7,721 bases of DNA from Cryomorphaceae bacterium (GTDB lineage Bacteria > Bacteroidota > Bacteroidia > Flavobacteriales > Schleiferiaceae). Both the position numbers and the translations under genes were made by a program. Positions 1-7,514 of this stretch are shown piece by piece; the stretch's first letter is position 1, and each line of letters begins with the position of its first letter. The notes below the pieces were generated by a model, which saw nothing but the letters and a program-made list of their open reading frames with translations, had not been told where the DNA came from and did no database searches. The DNA lies in NCBI GenBank assembly GCA_003444795.1, contig DLWR01000220.1:1-7721 (forward strand), given 5' to 3'.

Positions 1-684
1 ATTAGCCTGACGCCCTCGTTCAGCACCTCCTATACCGTGTGGATGGAGCAGGGGGGCATTTTGGCCATACCCAATATTCGGGGGGGTGGCGAGTATGGCG
101 AAGCTTGGCACGTGGCCGGCACCCAAATGCAGAAAAAGAATGTCTTTGAGGATTTTGAATCTGCCGCGCAGTACCTCTTTGATGAAGGCTATACCTCGTC
201 GCCATACCTCGCCTTGAGCGGGGGCTCCAATGGCGGTCTGTTGGTGGGGGCTGTGATGACCCGAAAGCCAGACCTAGCTGCGGTCGCCTTTCCGGCGGTA
301 GGAGTCATGGACATGCTGCGCTACCACACGTTTACGGCAGGGGCTGGTTGGGCCTACGATTACGGAACGGCAGAGGACAGCCCTGAGATGTTTGCCTACT
401 TGAAAAGCTACAGCCCCGTGCACAATGTGGTAGAAGGCACCTGCTACCCAGCAACTATGGTGACCACGGCGGATCACGATGACCGCGTCGTTCCCGCGCA
501 TAGCTTCAAGTTTGCCGCGGAGCTCCAGGCCAAGCAAGACTGTGGCACTCCCACGCTGATCAGAATCGAAACCAATGCAGGCCACGGCGCAGGAAAGCCC
601 ACGGCCATGGTGATCGAAGAGGCCATAGACAAATTTGCTTTCGCCCTTTGGAACATGGGCTTTACCAAACTTCCCAATCCATGA
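1..684 (+). CDS. Prolyl oligopeptidase (peptidase family S9A), C-terminal catalytic part, 5'-truncated by the window edge
   Basis: This is the last 227 residues of a serine peptidase that cleaves short peptides after proline. The reading frame is open from base 1, so the N-terminus, including the beta-propeller and any signal peptide, lies upstream; full-length family members are about 690-720 residues. The visible part is the alpha/beta-hydrolase domain. Counting from base 1, the nucleophile is Ser76 in GGSNGG, the acid is Asp160 in DHDDRVVP, and the histidine is His195 in AGHGAGKP. Arg162 matches the arginine that holds the P2 carbonyl in porcine prolyl oligopeptidase (Arg643). The spacing between triad members (84 and 35 residues) is close to that of the porcine enzyme (87 and 39). 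The triad looks intact, so the enzyme is probably active. Bacteroidota homologues are often exported, but that cannot be judged here. The stop codon overlaps the start of paaZ (ATGA, 681-684), which suggests co-translation although the functions seem unrelated. Confidence 0.95.
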   Translation: MSLTPSFSTSYTVWMEQGGILAIPNIRGGGEYGEAWHVAGTQMQKKNVFEDFESAAQYLFDEGYTSSPYLALSGGSNGGLLVGAVMTRKPDLAAVAFPAVGVMDMLRYHTFTAGAGWAYDYGTAEDSPEMFAYLKSYSPVHNVVEGTCYPATMVTTADHDDRVVPAHSFKFAAELQAKQDCGTPTLIRIETNAGHGAGKPTAMVIEEAIDKFAFALWNMGFTKLPNP

Positions 685-2729
685 GCATTCAAAACTATGT
701 GCTCGGGCAATGGGTAAGCGGGCAAGGGTCTGAATACGAAGCACGGCACGCCATTACAGGGGCTTCCTTGGGCCACGTCTCAAGTCAGGGCTTGAACTAT
801 GACGACATCCTGGCCTATGGACGTGAAAAGGGAGGGGTCGCCTTGCGTGCCATGACCTTTCCTCAGCGCGGGCTGATGCTGAAAGCCTTGGCTATGCACC
901 TTCAGGAGCGCAAAGAAGCCTACTATGCGGTGTCGGCAGCCACGGGAGCCACGCGCGTGGACAGCTGGATTGACATTGAAGGAGGCATCGGCAACCTTTT
1001 TACCAATGCCTCCCTGCGACGCGAGTTTGCCGACCAGTCCTTTCACATCGATGGCCCCCCGGTCAAGCTATCTAAAAACGGCACCTTCTTGGGTCAGCAC
1101 ATTATGGTGCCCAAGCGAGGAGTCGCCGTCCATATCAATGCTTTCAACTTCCCGGTTTGGGGCATGTTGGAGAAAATCGCGGTCAACCTCTTGGCCGGCG
1201 TGCCTGCGGTGGTCAAACCGTCGGAATTCACATCCTTCCTGACCGAAGTCGTGGTCAAAGACATCATTGCGAGCGGCATCTTGCCCGAAGGTTCGTTGCA
1301 GCTGGTAAGTGGCAAGGGCCATGGAATTTTGGACGCTGTCCAGCGGGGCGACACGGTAACGTTCACCGGATCTGCAACCACCGGCATGCGCCTCAAAGAA
1401 CAACCGCATTACCTCGAACGCGGAGTGGCCTTCAACCTGGAAGCGGATTCTTTGAACGCGATGGTATTGGGAGAGGATGCCCGCCCTGGCACGCCAGAGT
1501 TCGACATTTTCATAAAAGAAGTCGCCAAGGAGATTACCATCAAGGCGGGCCACAAATGTACGGCTGTTCGACGGGTGGTTGTGCCGGCCGCTCTTGTGGA
1601 AGATGTTCAGTCTGCTTTGGCGGGAAGACTCGCCACGACGGCCTATGGCGACCCTTCGGTAGAGGGGGTTCGGATGGGATCCTTGGCGACCCAATTGCAG
1701 GTGGAGCGGGTTCGTTCCTCTGTGGAGGCCTTGGCGCAGGAAAACGAAGTCGTCTTTGGTCGCGTGGACGGGATGGGCGAGGCCAAGGCGGCCCACCCAG
1801 AAGCAGGGGCCTTTTATGCTCCGGTTCTCCTACGAAACGAGCAGCCCTTGCAAAACCTCAGCTGCCATAGCATTGAGGCCTTCGGCCCCGTAAGTACGAT
1901 CATGCCCTATCATTCTCTGGCGGAAGCTGCGGAGATTGTGGCCTTGGGTCGCGGTTCGCTCGTCACCAGCTTTGTCTCTGCCGACCGCGATGCGGCGCGT
2001 GAATTTGCGCTTGAGGCGGCCTACAGCAATGGCCGAATCCACCTCTTGGACGCCAGCAGTGCCAAAGAATCTACCGGTCACGGATCGCCAATGCCCTTGC
2101 TCACGCATGGGGGACCAGGGCGTGCGGGGGACGGAGAAGAGATGGGCGGCATGCGCGGGGTGATGCATTACCTGCAGCGCGTGGCACTTCAGGGGCACCC
2201 CAATACCCTTACCGCCGTGACCGGCCGCTTTACGCCGGGTGCGGATCGCCCTGAAGCAGAACCTCACTTATTCCGTCAGCATTTTGAGGACTTGCGCATC
2301 GGCGACACGGTAACGACCGCGAAGCATTTGGTGACGCTTCAAGACATAGAAGATTTTGCGGAGCTCAGCGGCGATAAATTTTACGCCCATATGGACGAAA
2401 ACAGTCTAGAGGGCACCATTTTTACGGGCCGAGTCGCACATGGCTATTTCATTCTCAGTCGTGCGGCCGGACTCTTTGTGGACCCCCCAAAAGGCCCCGT
2501 GTTGCTGAACTATGGTTTGGAAAGTTGCCGATTCACCAAACCCGTTTACCCCGGCACAGAGATTGGGGTACAACTGACGGTTCAAGAAAAAATCGACCAA
2601 GAAAAGCGCAGCCCGGAGGACATTGCCAAGGGGATTGTGAAGTACTATGTTGAAGTCACGGACGATACACAGGAGGTGGTCGCTGTGGCGACCATCCTGA
2701 CCATGGTAAAAAAGCGCAACCAAGCATGA
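681..2729 (+). CDS. paaZ: PaaZ: oxepin-CoA hydrolase / 3-oxo-5,6-dehydrosuberyl-CoA semialdehyde dehydrogenase
   Basis: Cytoplasmic bifunctional enzyme of aerobic phenylacetate catabolism. Its C-terminal hydratase domain opens oxepin-CoA, and its N-terminal aldehyde dehydrogenase domain oxidises the reactive semialdehyde with NADP+. The 682 residues match the E. coli protein (681) along the whole length, for example WIDIEGGIG near 96-104, [15 protein letters not shown] at 151-165 and [10 protein letters not shown] at 461-470. Dehydrogenase domain, about 1-515: nucleotide-site motif FTGSATTG at 228-235, general base Glu254 in NLEADSLN, and nucleophile Cys293 in [10 protein letters not shown], equivalent to E. 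coli Glu256 and Cys295. MaoC-like hydratase domain, about 530-682: Asp565 and His570 in [11 protein letters not shown], equivalent to E. coli Asp561 and His566. Both sites therefore appear intact. An in-frame ATG 33 bases upstream exists, but 681 fits the E. coli N-terminus and forms an ATGA overlap with the preceding gene. Another ATGA overlap (2726-2729) joins it to the next gene. Confidence 0.97.
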   Translation: MSIQNYVLGQWVSGQGSEYEARHAITGASLGHVSSQGLNYDDILAYGREKGGVALRAMTFPQRGLMLKALAMHLQERKEAYYAVSAATGATRVDSWIDIEGGIGNLFTNASLRREFADQSFHIDGPPVKLSKNGTFLGQHIMVPKRGVAVHINAFNFPVWGMLEKIAVNLLAGVPAVVKPSEFTSFLTEVVVKDIIASGILPEGSLQLVSGKGHGILDAVQRGDTVTFTGSATTGMRLKEQPHYLERGVAFNLEADSLNAMVLGEDARPGTPEFDIFIKEVAKEITIKAGHKCTAVRRVVVPAALVEDVQSALAGRLATTAYGDPSVEGVRMGSLATQLQVERVRSSVEALAQENEVVFGRVDGMGEAKAAHPEAGAFYAPVLLRNEQPLQNLSCHSIEAFGPVSTIMPYHSLAEAAEIVALGRGSLVTSFVSADRDAAREFALEAAYSNGRIHLLDASSAKESTGHGSPMPLLTHGGPGRAGDGEEMGGMRGVMHYLQRVALQGHPNTLTAVTGRFTPGADRPEAEPHLFRQHFEDLRIGDTVTTAKHLVTLQDIEDFAELSGDKFYAHMDENSLEGTIFTGRVAHGYFILSRAAGLFVDPPKGPVLLNYGLESCRFTKPVYPGTEIGVQLTVQEKIDQEKRSPEDIAKGIVKYYVEVTDDTQEVVAVATILTMVKKRNQA

Positions 2730-3058
2730 GCTTCATCCAAGACGGACTCAACCTAACCCCAGGCAACTACGCGGTGCTCTTCCTATCAGAGCGCCCCACT
2801 GACCCTGAGGGCTATGCCGACATGGACCAGCGCACGATGGAGGCCGTGGAGCGCCTTCCGGGCTATCTGGGCTATGAGTTGGTTCGGAACGGAGAGGATG
2901 CCATTTTCATTTCCTACTGGGCGGATAAAGCAGCGGTAGAGGCTTGGCGGACGGACGCACTTCACCGAGAAGCAAAAACCCAAGGGCGATCGCATTGGTA
3001 CTACGCGTACCGCAGTGTGGTCTGCCCCATTGAAGCAACAAGTCACTTTAGACGATGA
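2726..3058 (+). CDS. Small ABM-fold protein (antibiotic biosynthesis monooxygenase-like)
   Basis: A 110-residue protein with the pattern of the ABM / dimeric alpha-beta barrel superfamily: a first strand (NYAVLFLSE, 14-22), a helix, LPGYLGYELVR at 44-54, a second strand ending in ISYWAD (62-67), then Trp74, His80 and a C-terminal GRSHWYYAYR segment (87-96). Family members are small, usually dimeric and without a cofactor; they include quinone-forming monooxygenases and haem-degrading enzymes, but many have no known reaction. The length is usual for a single domain. There is no signal peptide, so it should be cytoplasmic. It is joined by ATGA overlaps to paaZ (2726-2729) and to the crotonase gene (3055-3058), which argues for a role near phenylacetate or CoA-thioester breakdown. 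The family call is good; the reaction is unknown, and I infer only that it could deal with an oxygenated or reactive intermediate. Confidence 0.85.
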   Translation: MSFIQDGLNLTPGNYAVLFLSERPTDPEGYADMDQRTMEAVERLPGYLGYELVRNGEDAIFISYWADKAAVEAWRTDALHREAKTQGRSHWYYAYRSVVCPIEATSHFRR

Positions 3059-3840
3059 GCACAGATTACACATTAGAAGGCGGCGTGCAGGTTTCGCGCG
3101 CCCAGGGCATAGCCACCATTGAATTTTTCCATCCGCAGAGCAATTCATTGCCAAGCCGCGTGCTGGCGGCCCTGGCACAAGCGATTGAGGATGAGGGAAG
3201 CCATCCTGAAAGCCGGGTCATCGTTTTAAAAAGCTCGGGAGACCGGGTGTTTTGTGGTGGGGCTAGCTTCGATGAGTTGGCGACCATCCGAACCGAAGCC
3301 GAAGGCTTGCAATTCTTTGGGGGATTTGCCTCTGTGATCAATGCTCTGCGCAAAAGCCCCAAGCTGACCATTGGTCGTGTGCAAGGCAAGGCCGTAGGCG
3401 GAGGCGTTGGATTGGCGAGTGCGGTAGATTATTGTTTGGCTACACAGCATGCGGCGGTAAAGCTGAGCGAGCTGGCAGTTGGCATTGGCCCCTTTGTGGT
3501 CGGGCCAGCGGTGGCGCGTAAAATGGGCCTTAGCGCCATGAGCCAACTGGCGATAGATGCCACACAATTCAAATCCGCCCAGTGGGCCGCCCAGCAGGGA
3601 CTCTATGCAGAAGTGTTTGACTCGGTGGAGGATCTGGACGCGGGCGTGGCGCGCGTGGCAAATGCCTTGACGCAGCAGAGTGCGGCCGCGCAAACGGCGC
3701 TCAAAAAGGTCCTGTGGGAAGGCACGGAAAACTGGGACCAGTTCCTGGCAGAGCGGGCAGCGATCTCGGGTGCGCTGGTTCGTACCCCCGAAAGCCAAGC
3801 GGCGATTCAAGCCATTCACCAATCCCTTTCGAAGAAATAA
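3055..3840 (+). CDS. Enoyl-CoA hydratase/isomerase family protein (crotonase fold), probable phenylacetate beta-oxidation step
   Basis: A 261-residue crotonase-fold enzyme, the usual length. Two segments form the oxyanion hole that holds the acyl-CoA thioester: FCGGASFDEL (Ala70) and AVGGGVGL (Gly116). Of the two glutamates of classical enoyl-CoA hydratase (rat Glu144 and Glu164), the second is present as Glu139 in LSELAVGI. The position of the first is Gly119, and the 20-residue spacing between the two sites is exact. Delta3,Delta2-enoyl-CoA isomerases work with only the second glutamate, so an isomerase of the PaaG type is possible. However, methylglutaconyl-CoA hydratase-like proteins also carry GGGVGL or GGGLGL, so a hydratase is not excluded. 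The start at 3055 overlaps the stop of the ABM gene, and the stop is three bases before the next ATG. With paaZ upstream, a role in the steps after ring opening is likely but inferred; I give no symbol because PaaF, PaaG and LiuC cannot be separated by eye. Confidence 0.9.
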   Translation: MSTDYTLEGGVQVSRAQGIATIEFFHPQSNSLPSRVLAALAQAIEDEGSHPESRVIVLKSSGDRVFCGGASFDELATIRTEAEGLQFFGGFASVINALRKSPKLTIGRVQGKAVGGGVGLASAVDYCLATQHAAVKLSELAVGIGPFVVGPAVARKMGLSAMSQLAIDATQFKSAQWAAQQGLYAEVFDSVEDLDAGVARVANALTQQSAAAQTALKKVLWEGTENWDQFLAERAAISGALVRTPESQAAIQAIHQSLSKK

Positions 3841-3843
3841 ACC

Positions 3844-4761
3844 ATGCGTTTTCGCTGGGCCCTCCTCACCTTGCTTGGCACCGCCTTTTCGTTGGCGGCC
3901 GGCACGCCATGGGGCTTACCTATGGAAGCAGTGACGATTGGGCCTTGGACGCTGTCAGGTTTGTATGGCGCAACCTTCAACCAAACACTTCTGCGGAACT
4001 GGAATGCGGGGGGACAAAACTCCCTAAATACGGGATTCATTTTGCGCCAGTCGGCGGAGTATACCTCTGAAACTTGGTCGGCAAACCAATTATTAGATGC
4101 GGCGTATGGTCTGAACTTTCAGGAGGGCATTGTTCGAAAGATGGATGACAAGCTGGAATATAACCTGCGTCTCGATCGCCTGCTCTCTGGGCAGCCGCTT
4201 TGGAAATTATCGGGATTTGGGAGTTTCAAAACCCAATGGTATAAAGGCTATGCAAAACCAGGGGATCCCGACACGGCGTACGTTTCGCGGTTTATGGCAC
4301 CCGCCTACACGATTGCAGGTTTGGGCTTGACCCACAAGGATGCCTTTGTGGACCTCTACTTTTCGCCGGTGACGGCAAAGCACACATTTGTTCGGGATGA
4401 GCGCTTGCGGGCGCAAGGGGTGTTCGGACTGCAGCCCGGCCAAACGTTTCGCCAAGAGCTAGGCGCCTATTTAAACTTTCGCTTAAAACGAAATTTCCCC
4501 AACAAATTATCGGTGGATTTTCGGACCAATCTCTTTGGTAATTACCTGGCCAAACCCTTCTCCATAGACGTAGATACGGATATGCTGCTGGTTTACAAGG
4601 CGACCAACTACTTGAGCATCACTTTGCGAACGCAAGGCATATATGACCGGGACATTTTGATTCGGGACAGCAACAACGACGGTAAGCTGGACGCAACGGG
4701 CATTCAATTAAAACAATTGTCTGGGGTAGGTTTGACCTATAACTTCGGCGCCATCAAATGA
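3844..4761 (+). CDS. DUF3078 family outer-membrane beta-barrel protein, function unknown
   Basis: A 305-residue protein with an N-terminal signal peptide: basic MRFR, a hydrophobic core at 5-18, and likely cleavage after Ala-Ala-Gly near residues 18-20. The rest alternates polar and hydrophobic/aromatic residues in short strands separated by turns, as in an outer-membrane barrel, and ends in a strand-like GVGLTYNFGAIK. The segment around residues 45-64 (NQTLLRNWNAGGQNSLNTGF) and the C-terminal LKQLSGVGLTYNF resemble the DUF3078 family of Bacteroidota, to which I assign it. No substrate or partner is known for the family. A loop at 275-283 reads DSNNDGKLD, the spacing of a calcium-binding DxNxDGxxD loop; this is suggestive only. 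The gene starts three bases after the crotonase stop and shares an ATGA (4758-4761) with the E1 gene. An envelope protein among cytosolic catabolic enzymes is unexpected; transport or an unrelated shared transcript are both possible. Confidence 0.85.
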   Translation: MRFRWALLTLLGTAFSLAAGTPWGLPMEAVTIGPWTLSGLYGATFNQTLLRNWNAGGQNSLNTGFILRQSAEYTSETWSANQLLDAAYGLNFQEGIVRKMDDKLEYNLRLDRLLSGQPLWKLSGFGSFKTQWYKGYAKPGDPDTAYVSRFMAPAYTIAGLGLTHKDAFVDLYFSPVTAKHTFVRDERLRAQGVFGLQPGQTFRQELGAYLNFRLKRNFPNKLSVDFRTNLFGNYLAKPFSIDVDTDMLLVYKATNYLSITLRTQGIYDRDILIRDSNNDGKLDATGIQLKQLSGVGLTYNFGAIK

Positions 4762-6812
4762 GTAAGAATATCCACCCCTCGCTGCTGAAAGCGTATGAAC
4801 TCATGGCCACCGCCAAGGCCATGACGGAATTGTTTGAGGCGAAGCGTGAGATCACGCAGACCTATGTGCATGCCACCTCCCGTGGCCACGAGGCTATTCA
4901 GCTGGCTTGTTCTCTACAGTTGAGTGCCGTGGATTACCTCTACCCGTACTACCGCGATGACGCGATGCTTTTGGGCATCGGCATGCAGCCTTACGATTTG
5001 ATGCTCCAGCTCTTGGCGAAGCGGGACGATCCTTTTTCTGGGGGCCGAACCTACTACAGCCACCCGTCTCTTCGCGAGGACGACAAGCCAAAAATCCCAC
5101 ACCAATCTTCCGCCACAGGCATGCAAGCCATTCCAGCAGCTGGGGCGGCTCTTGGGATTCAGTACCGCGAAAAAATGGGACTCACAGAAGGCTGGGGCGA
5201 TGAAAAACCGGTCGTCGTATGTTCCATCGGGGACGCAGCCATGACAGAAGGTGAAATCTCCGAGGCACTGCAAATGGCGGCACTCAAGCAGTTCCCGCTG
5301 CTCATGCTCGTTCAGGACAATGGATGGGACATTTCGGCGATTGCGGCAGAGACGCGGTCGGGCAGTGCTGCGGATTACGCCAAAGGATTCAAAGGCCTGA
5401 ACGTCGTTCAAGTGGATGGCAGCGACTTCAATGCATGTTACCATGCCATGCGCGAGGTTCTGAAAAATATGCGGAAAACGCGCCAGCCCTATTTGGTGCA
5501 CGCCAAGGTTCCTTTGCTCAACCACCACACGTCGGGCGTCCGAATGGAGTGGTACCGTGACGATTTGGAAGAGCACGGCAAGCGCGACCCTTTACCCAAA
5601 TTGCATACCTTCCTCCTAGAGCAAGGTGTGAAAGAGGCGGACCTCAAAGCCCTATCACTGGAGGCAGAGGTAAAGGTGGCAGCCGACTTTGAGCGCGCGC
5701 TAGCCGCAGAGGATCCCCGCCCTGAGGATCTCTTCACCTTCCGCTATGCCGACACGCCTATCACGGAAGAGCTGGGAACACGTGCACCCAAGGACCGCGA
5801 GAAAACCGTCATGGTCGATAGCGCGCTGTTTGCCATTCGCGAAATTTTTGCCGAGCACCCCGAAGCCCTCTTGTACGGCCAAGATGTGGGCCGACGCTTG
5901 GGTGGGGTCTTCCGTGAAGCCGCCACGTTGGCCCAGCAATTTGGGGACGACCGCGTATTCAACACGCCCATTCAGGAGGCCTTTATCATTGGAAGCACCG
6001 TAGGCATGTCCGCAGTGGGCCTGAAGCCGTTTGTGGAAGTACAGTTTGCGGATTACATCTGGCCAGGGCTGAATCAGCTATTTACAGAGCTTTCCCGCTC
6101 GTTTTACCTCACAAATGGCAAATGGCCCGCGAGCGCGGTAATTCGCGTCCCAATCGGCGCATATGGCTCGGGAGGACCTTTTCACAGCTCTAGCGTGGAA
6201 TCGGTATTGACCAATATCCGTGGTATCAAAGTGGCCTACCCCTCCACGGGGGCGGATTTGAAGGGGTTGATGAAGGCAGCCTTTGCCGACCCGAATCCCG
6301 TCGTCATGCTTGAGCACAAGGGGCTCTATTGGTCCAAAATCCCAGGCACAGAAGGGGCCAAAACGATTGAGCCCGATGCGGACTATGTCATTCCCTTTGG
6401 AAAGGCCCGAATCGCCAAAGCCGCAGACCCCAGCCAGGAGCAGTCCTCCCTATGCGTGGTTACCTACGGTCGTGGAGTCTATTGGGCAGCTGAGGCTGCG
6501 AAGCCATTTGCGCATCGTGTGGAAATCATTGACTTACGAACCCTCCTTCCCTGGGATGAAGCCCTCGTGATGGAACGCGTTCAAGCACACCACCGCGCCT
6601 TGGTTCTCACAGAAGAGCCCGCGACCAACTCCTTTGCACAAGCAGTGGCAGGTAAAATTCAATCGGAGTGTTTCCGGCAGCTGGATGCTCCCGTTCGGGT
6701 TTTTGGGTCGGAGGACACGCCTGCTATTCCGCTCAATAAGATGTTGGAAGCGGCGCTATTGCCCAATGCCGAAAAGGTCCGCGCCGCGATGGAAGAGGTG
6801 TTGGGGTTCTAG
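4758..6812 (+). CDS. Fused alpha-beta 2-oxoacid dehydrogenase E1 (probable branched-chain 2-oxoacid dehydrogenase)
   Basis: Thiamine-diphosphate-dependent decarboxylase that feeds acyl groups to a lipoylated E2; most likely it acts on the 2-oxoacids of valine, leucine and isoleucine. The 684 residues join E1-alpha (about 1-330) to E1-beta (about 350-684), which are separate chains in most bacteria. Alpha part: ThDP/Mg motif from Gly158-Asp159 to Asn188, with GDA where GDG is usual and QDN where NN is usual; the HHTS loop at 256-259 matches the HHSTSDD loop of branched-chain E1-alpha. Beta part: Glu407 in NTPIQEAF is the expected ThDP-activating glutamate, and His476 in FHSSSVES matches the active-site histidine (YHSQSPE in mammals). 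The motifs are complete, so it is probably active. The start overlaps the DUF3078 stop (ATGA). No E2 or E3 gene is in the window. Pyruvate or acetoin specificity cannot be ruled out, but the nearby 3-oxoacid CoA-transferase genes suit branched-chain catabolism. Confidence 0.9.
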   Translation: MSKNIHPSLLKAYELMATAKAMTELFEAKREITQTYVHATSRGHEAIQLACSLQLSAVDYLYPYYRDDAMLLGIGMQPYDLMLQLLAKRDDPFSGGRTYYSHPSLREDDKPKIPHQSSATGMQAIPAAGAALGIQYREKMGLTEGWGDEKPVVVCSIGDAAMTEGEISEALQMAALKQFPLLMLVQDNGWDISAIAAETRSGSAADYAKGFKGLNVVQVDGSDFNACYHAMREVLKNMRKTRQPYLVHAKVPLLNHHTSGVRMEWYRDDLEEHGKRDPLPKLHTFLLEQGVKEADLKALSLEAEVKVAADFERALAAEDPRPEDLFTFRYADTPITEELGTRAPKDREKTVMVDSALFAIREIFAEHPEALLYGQDVGRRLGGVFREAATLAQQFGDDRVFNTPIQEAFIIGSTVGMSAVGLKPFVEVQFADYIWPGLNQLFTELSRSFYLTNGKWPASAVIRVPIGAYGSGGPFHSSSVESVLTNIRGIKVAYPSTGADLKGLMKAAFADPNPVVMLEHKGLYWSKIPGTEGAKTIEPDADYVIPFGKARIAKAADPSQEQSSLCVVTYGRGVYWAAEAAKPFAHRVEIIDLRTLLPWDEALVMERVQAHHRALVLTEEPATNSFAQAVAGKIQSECFRQLDAPVRVFGSEDTPAIPLNKMLEAALLPNAEKVRAAMEEVLGF

Positions 6813-6850
6813 CCAACAAGCCAACAAGCTACCAAGCTCCCTAGCCCACC
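6811..6850. repeat. Short imperfect period-8 tandem repeat between the convergent genes
   Basis: Five consecutive 8-base units each begin with AGC, at 6811, 6819, 6827, 6835 and 6843. The first two are identical (AGCCAACA) and the third is AGCTACCA; the last two are more diverged (AGCTCCCT, AGCCCACC). The array runs from the stop codon of the E1 gene into the stop codon of the CoA-transferase gene. It has no hairpin followed by a T-run, so it does not look like an intrinsic terminator. It may be chance or replication slippage in the only non-coding gap of the right half. Confidence 0.45.
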
Positions 6851-7503
6851 CGCATCTCGGGAATCTCCCCTTCGACCACTAAACGGCCGGCGGTTTTGGC
6901 GATGATTTCATCGACGCTGACTCCTGGGGCGCGCTCTAGTAGGACAAAACCTCTTTCGGGATCTACGTCCATGACGGCTAAGTCAGTGACAATCTTCTTC
7001 ACACAACCAACTCCCGTAAGGGGCAGGGTACAGACGGGAAGCACTTTGGATTCGCCGGCGCGGTTGGTGTGCTGCATGGCGACAATGATGTTTTCTGCGC
7101 TGGCGACCAGGTCCATGGCGCCGCCCATGCCTTTGACCATTTTACCGGGAATTTTCCAGTTGGCGATGTCGCCTGTTTCGGAAACTTCCATAGCACCGAG
7201 GACGGTAAGCTGAACCTTCTGCGCACGAATCATCCCGAAGGACGTGGCGCTGTCGAAGAAGCTTGCACCCGGAAGGGCAGTGATGGTTTGCTTGCCTGCG
7301 TTGATGAGGTCTGCGTCTTCGTCACCCTCCCAGGGAAAGGGGCCCATGCCGAGGATACCGTTTTCGGATTGGAATTCGACGTCGATGCCTTTGGGGATAT
7401 AGTTGGCGACCAGCGTGGGGATGCCGATGCCCAAGTTGACATACCAGCCGTCTTGGAGCTCCTGTGCAATGCGTTGTGCGATGCCGTTTTTGTCAAGTGC
7501 CAT
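6841..7503 (-). CDS. scoB: 3-oxoacid CoA-transferase subunit B (succinyl-CoA:3-ketoacid CoA-transferase type)
   Basis: The beta subunit of a cytoplasmic enzyme that moves CoA between succinyl-CoA and a 3-oxoacid such as acetoacetate. At 220 residues it has the usual length for the separate B subunit. It shows [16 protein letters not shown] at 22-37 and the catalytic glutamate Glu47 in [11 protein letters not shown], where the acyl-glutamyl anhydride forms. It also has [20 protein letters not shown] around 66-85, [14 protein letters not shown] near 121-134, and [18 protein letters not shown] in the C-terminal third. It begins 11 bases after the stop of the subunit A gene, so the two form an operon, and it converges on the E1 gene with a 28-base gap. 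The start codon is the first ATG of the family-conserved N-terminus ([13 protein letters not shown]); no clear ribosome binding site precedes it. PcaJ (3-oxoadipate CoA-transferase) is very similar and cannot be excluded from sequence alone, but no protocatechuate genes are in view. Confidence 0.93.
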   Translation of the reverse strand: MALDKNGIAQRIAQELQDGWYVNLGIGIPTLVANYIPKGIDVEFQSENGILGMGPFPWEGDEDADLINAGKQTITALPGASFFDSATSFGMIRAQKVQLTVLGAMEVSETGDIANWKIPGKMVKGMGGAMDLVASAENIIVAMQHTNRAGESKVLPVCTLPLTGVGCVKKIVTDLAVMDVDPERGFVLLERAPGVSVDEIIAKTAGRLVVEGEIPEMRVG

Positions 7504-7514
7504 GGGGGATGGTA

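Noticed and set aside
648..680. Upstream in-frame ATG as the start of paaZ
   Set aside because: It would add 11 residues and overlap the peptidase by 37 bases; the start at 681 aligns with E. coli PaaZ and gives the same ATGA junction seen at the other genes.
1068..1796. 242-codon open frame on the - strand opposite paaZ
   Set aside because: It lies wholly inside paaZ, which is full length with recognisable active sites; the translation has no family resemblance and is explained by G+C-rich third positions.
3226..3822. 198-codon open frame on the - strand opposite the crotonase
   Set aside because: It is fully inside a well-supported gene and resembles no known protein.
4914..5576. 220-codon open frame on the - strand opposite the fused E1
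   Set aside because: It overlaps the conserved ThDP-binding region of E1 and has no recognisable motif; it is a shadow of the real gene.
6801..6816. Short inverted repeat TTGG...CCAA at the end of the E1 gene as a terminator
   Set aside because: The stem is only four pairs with an eight-base loop and no T-run follows on either strand.
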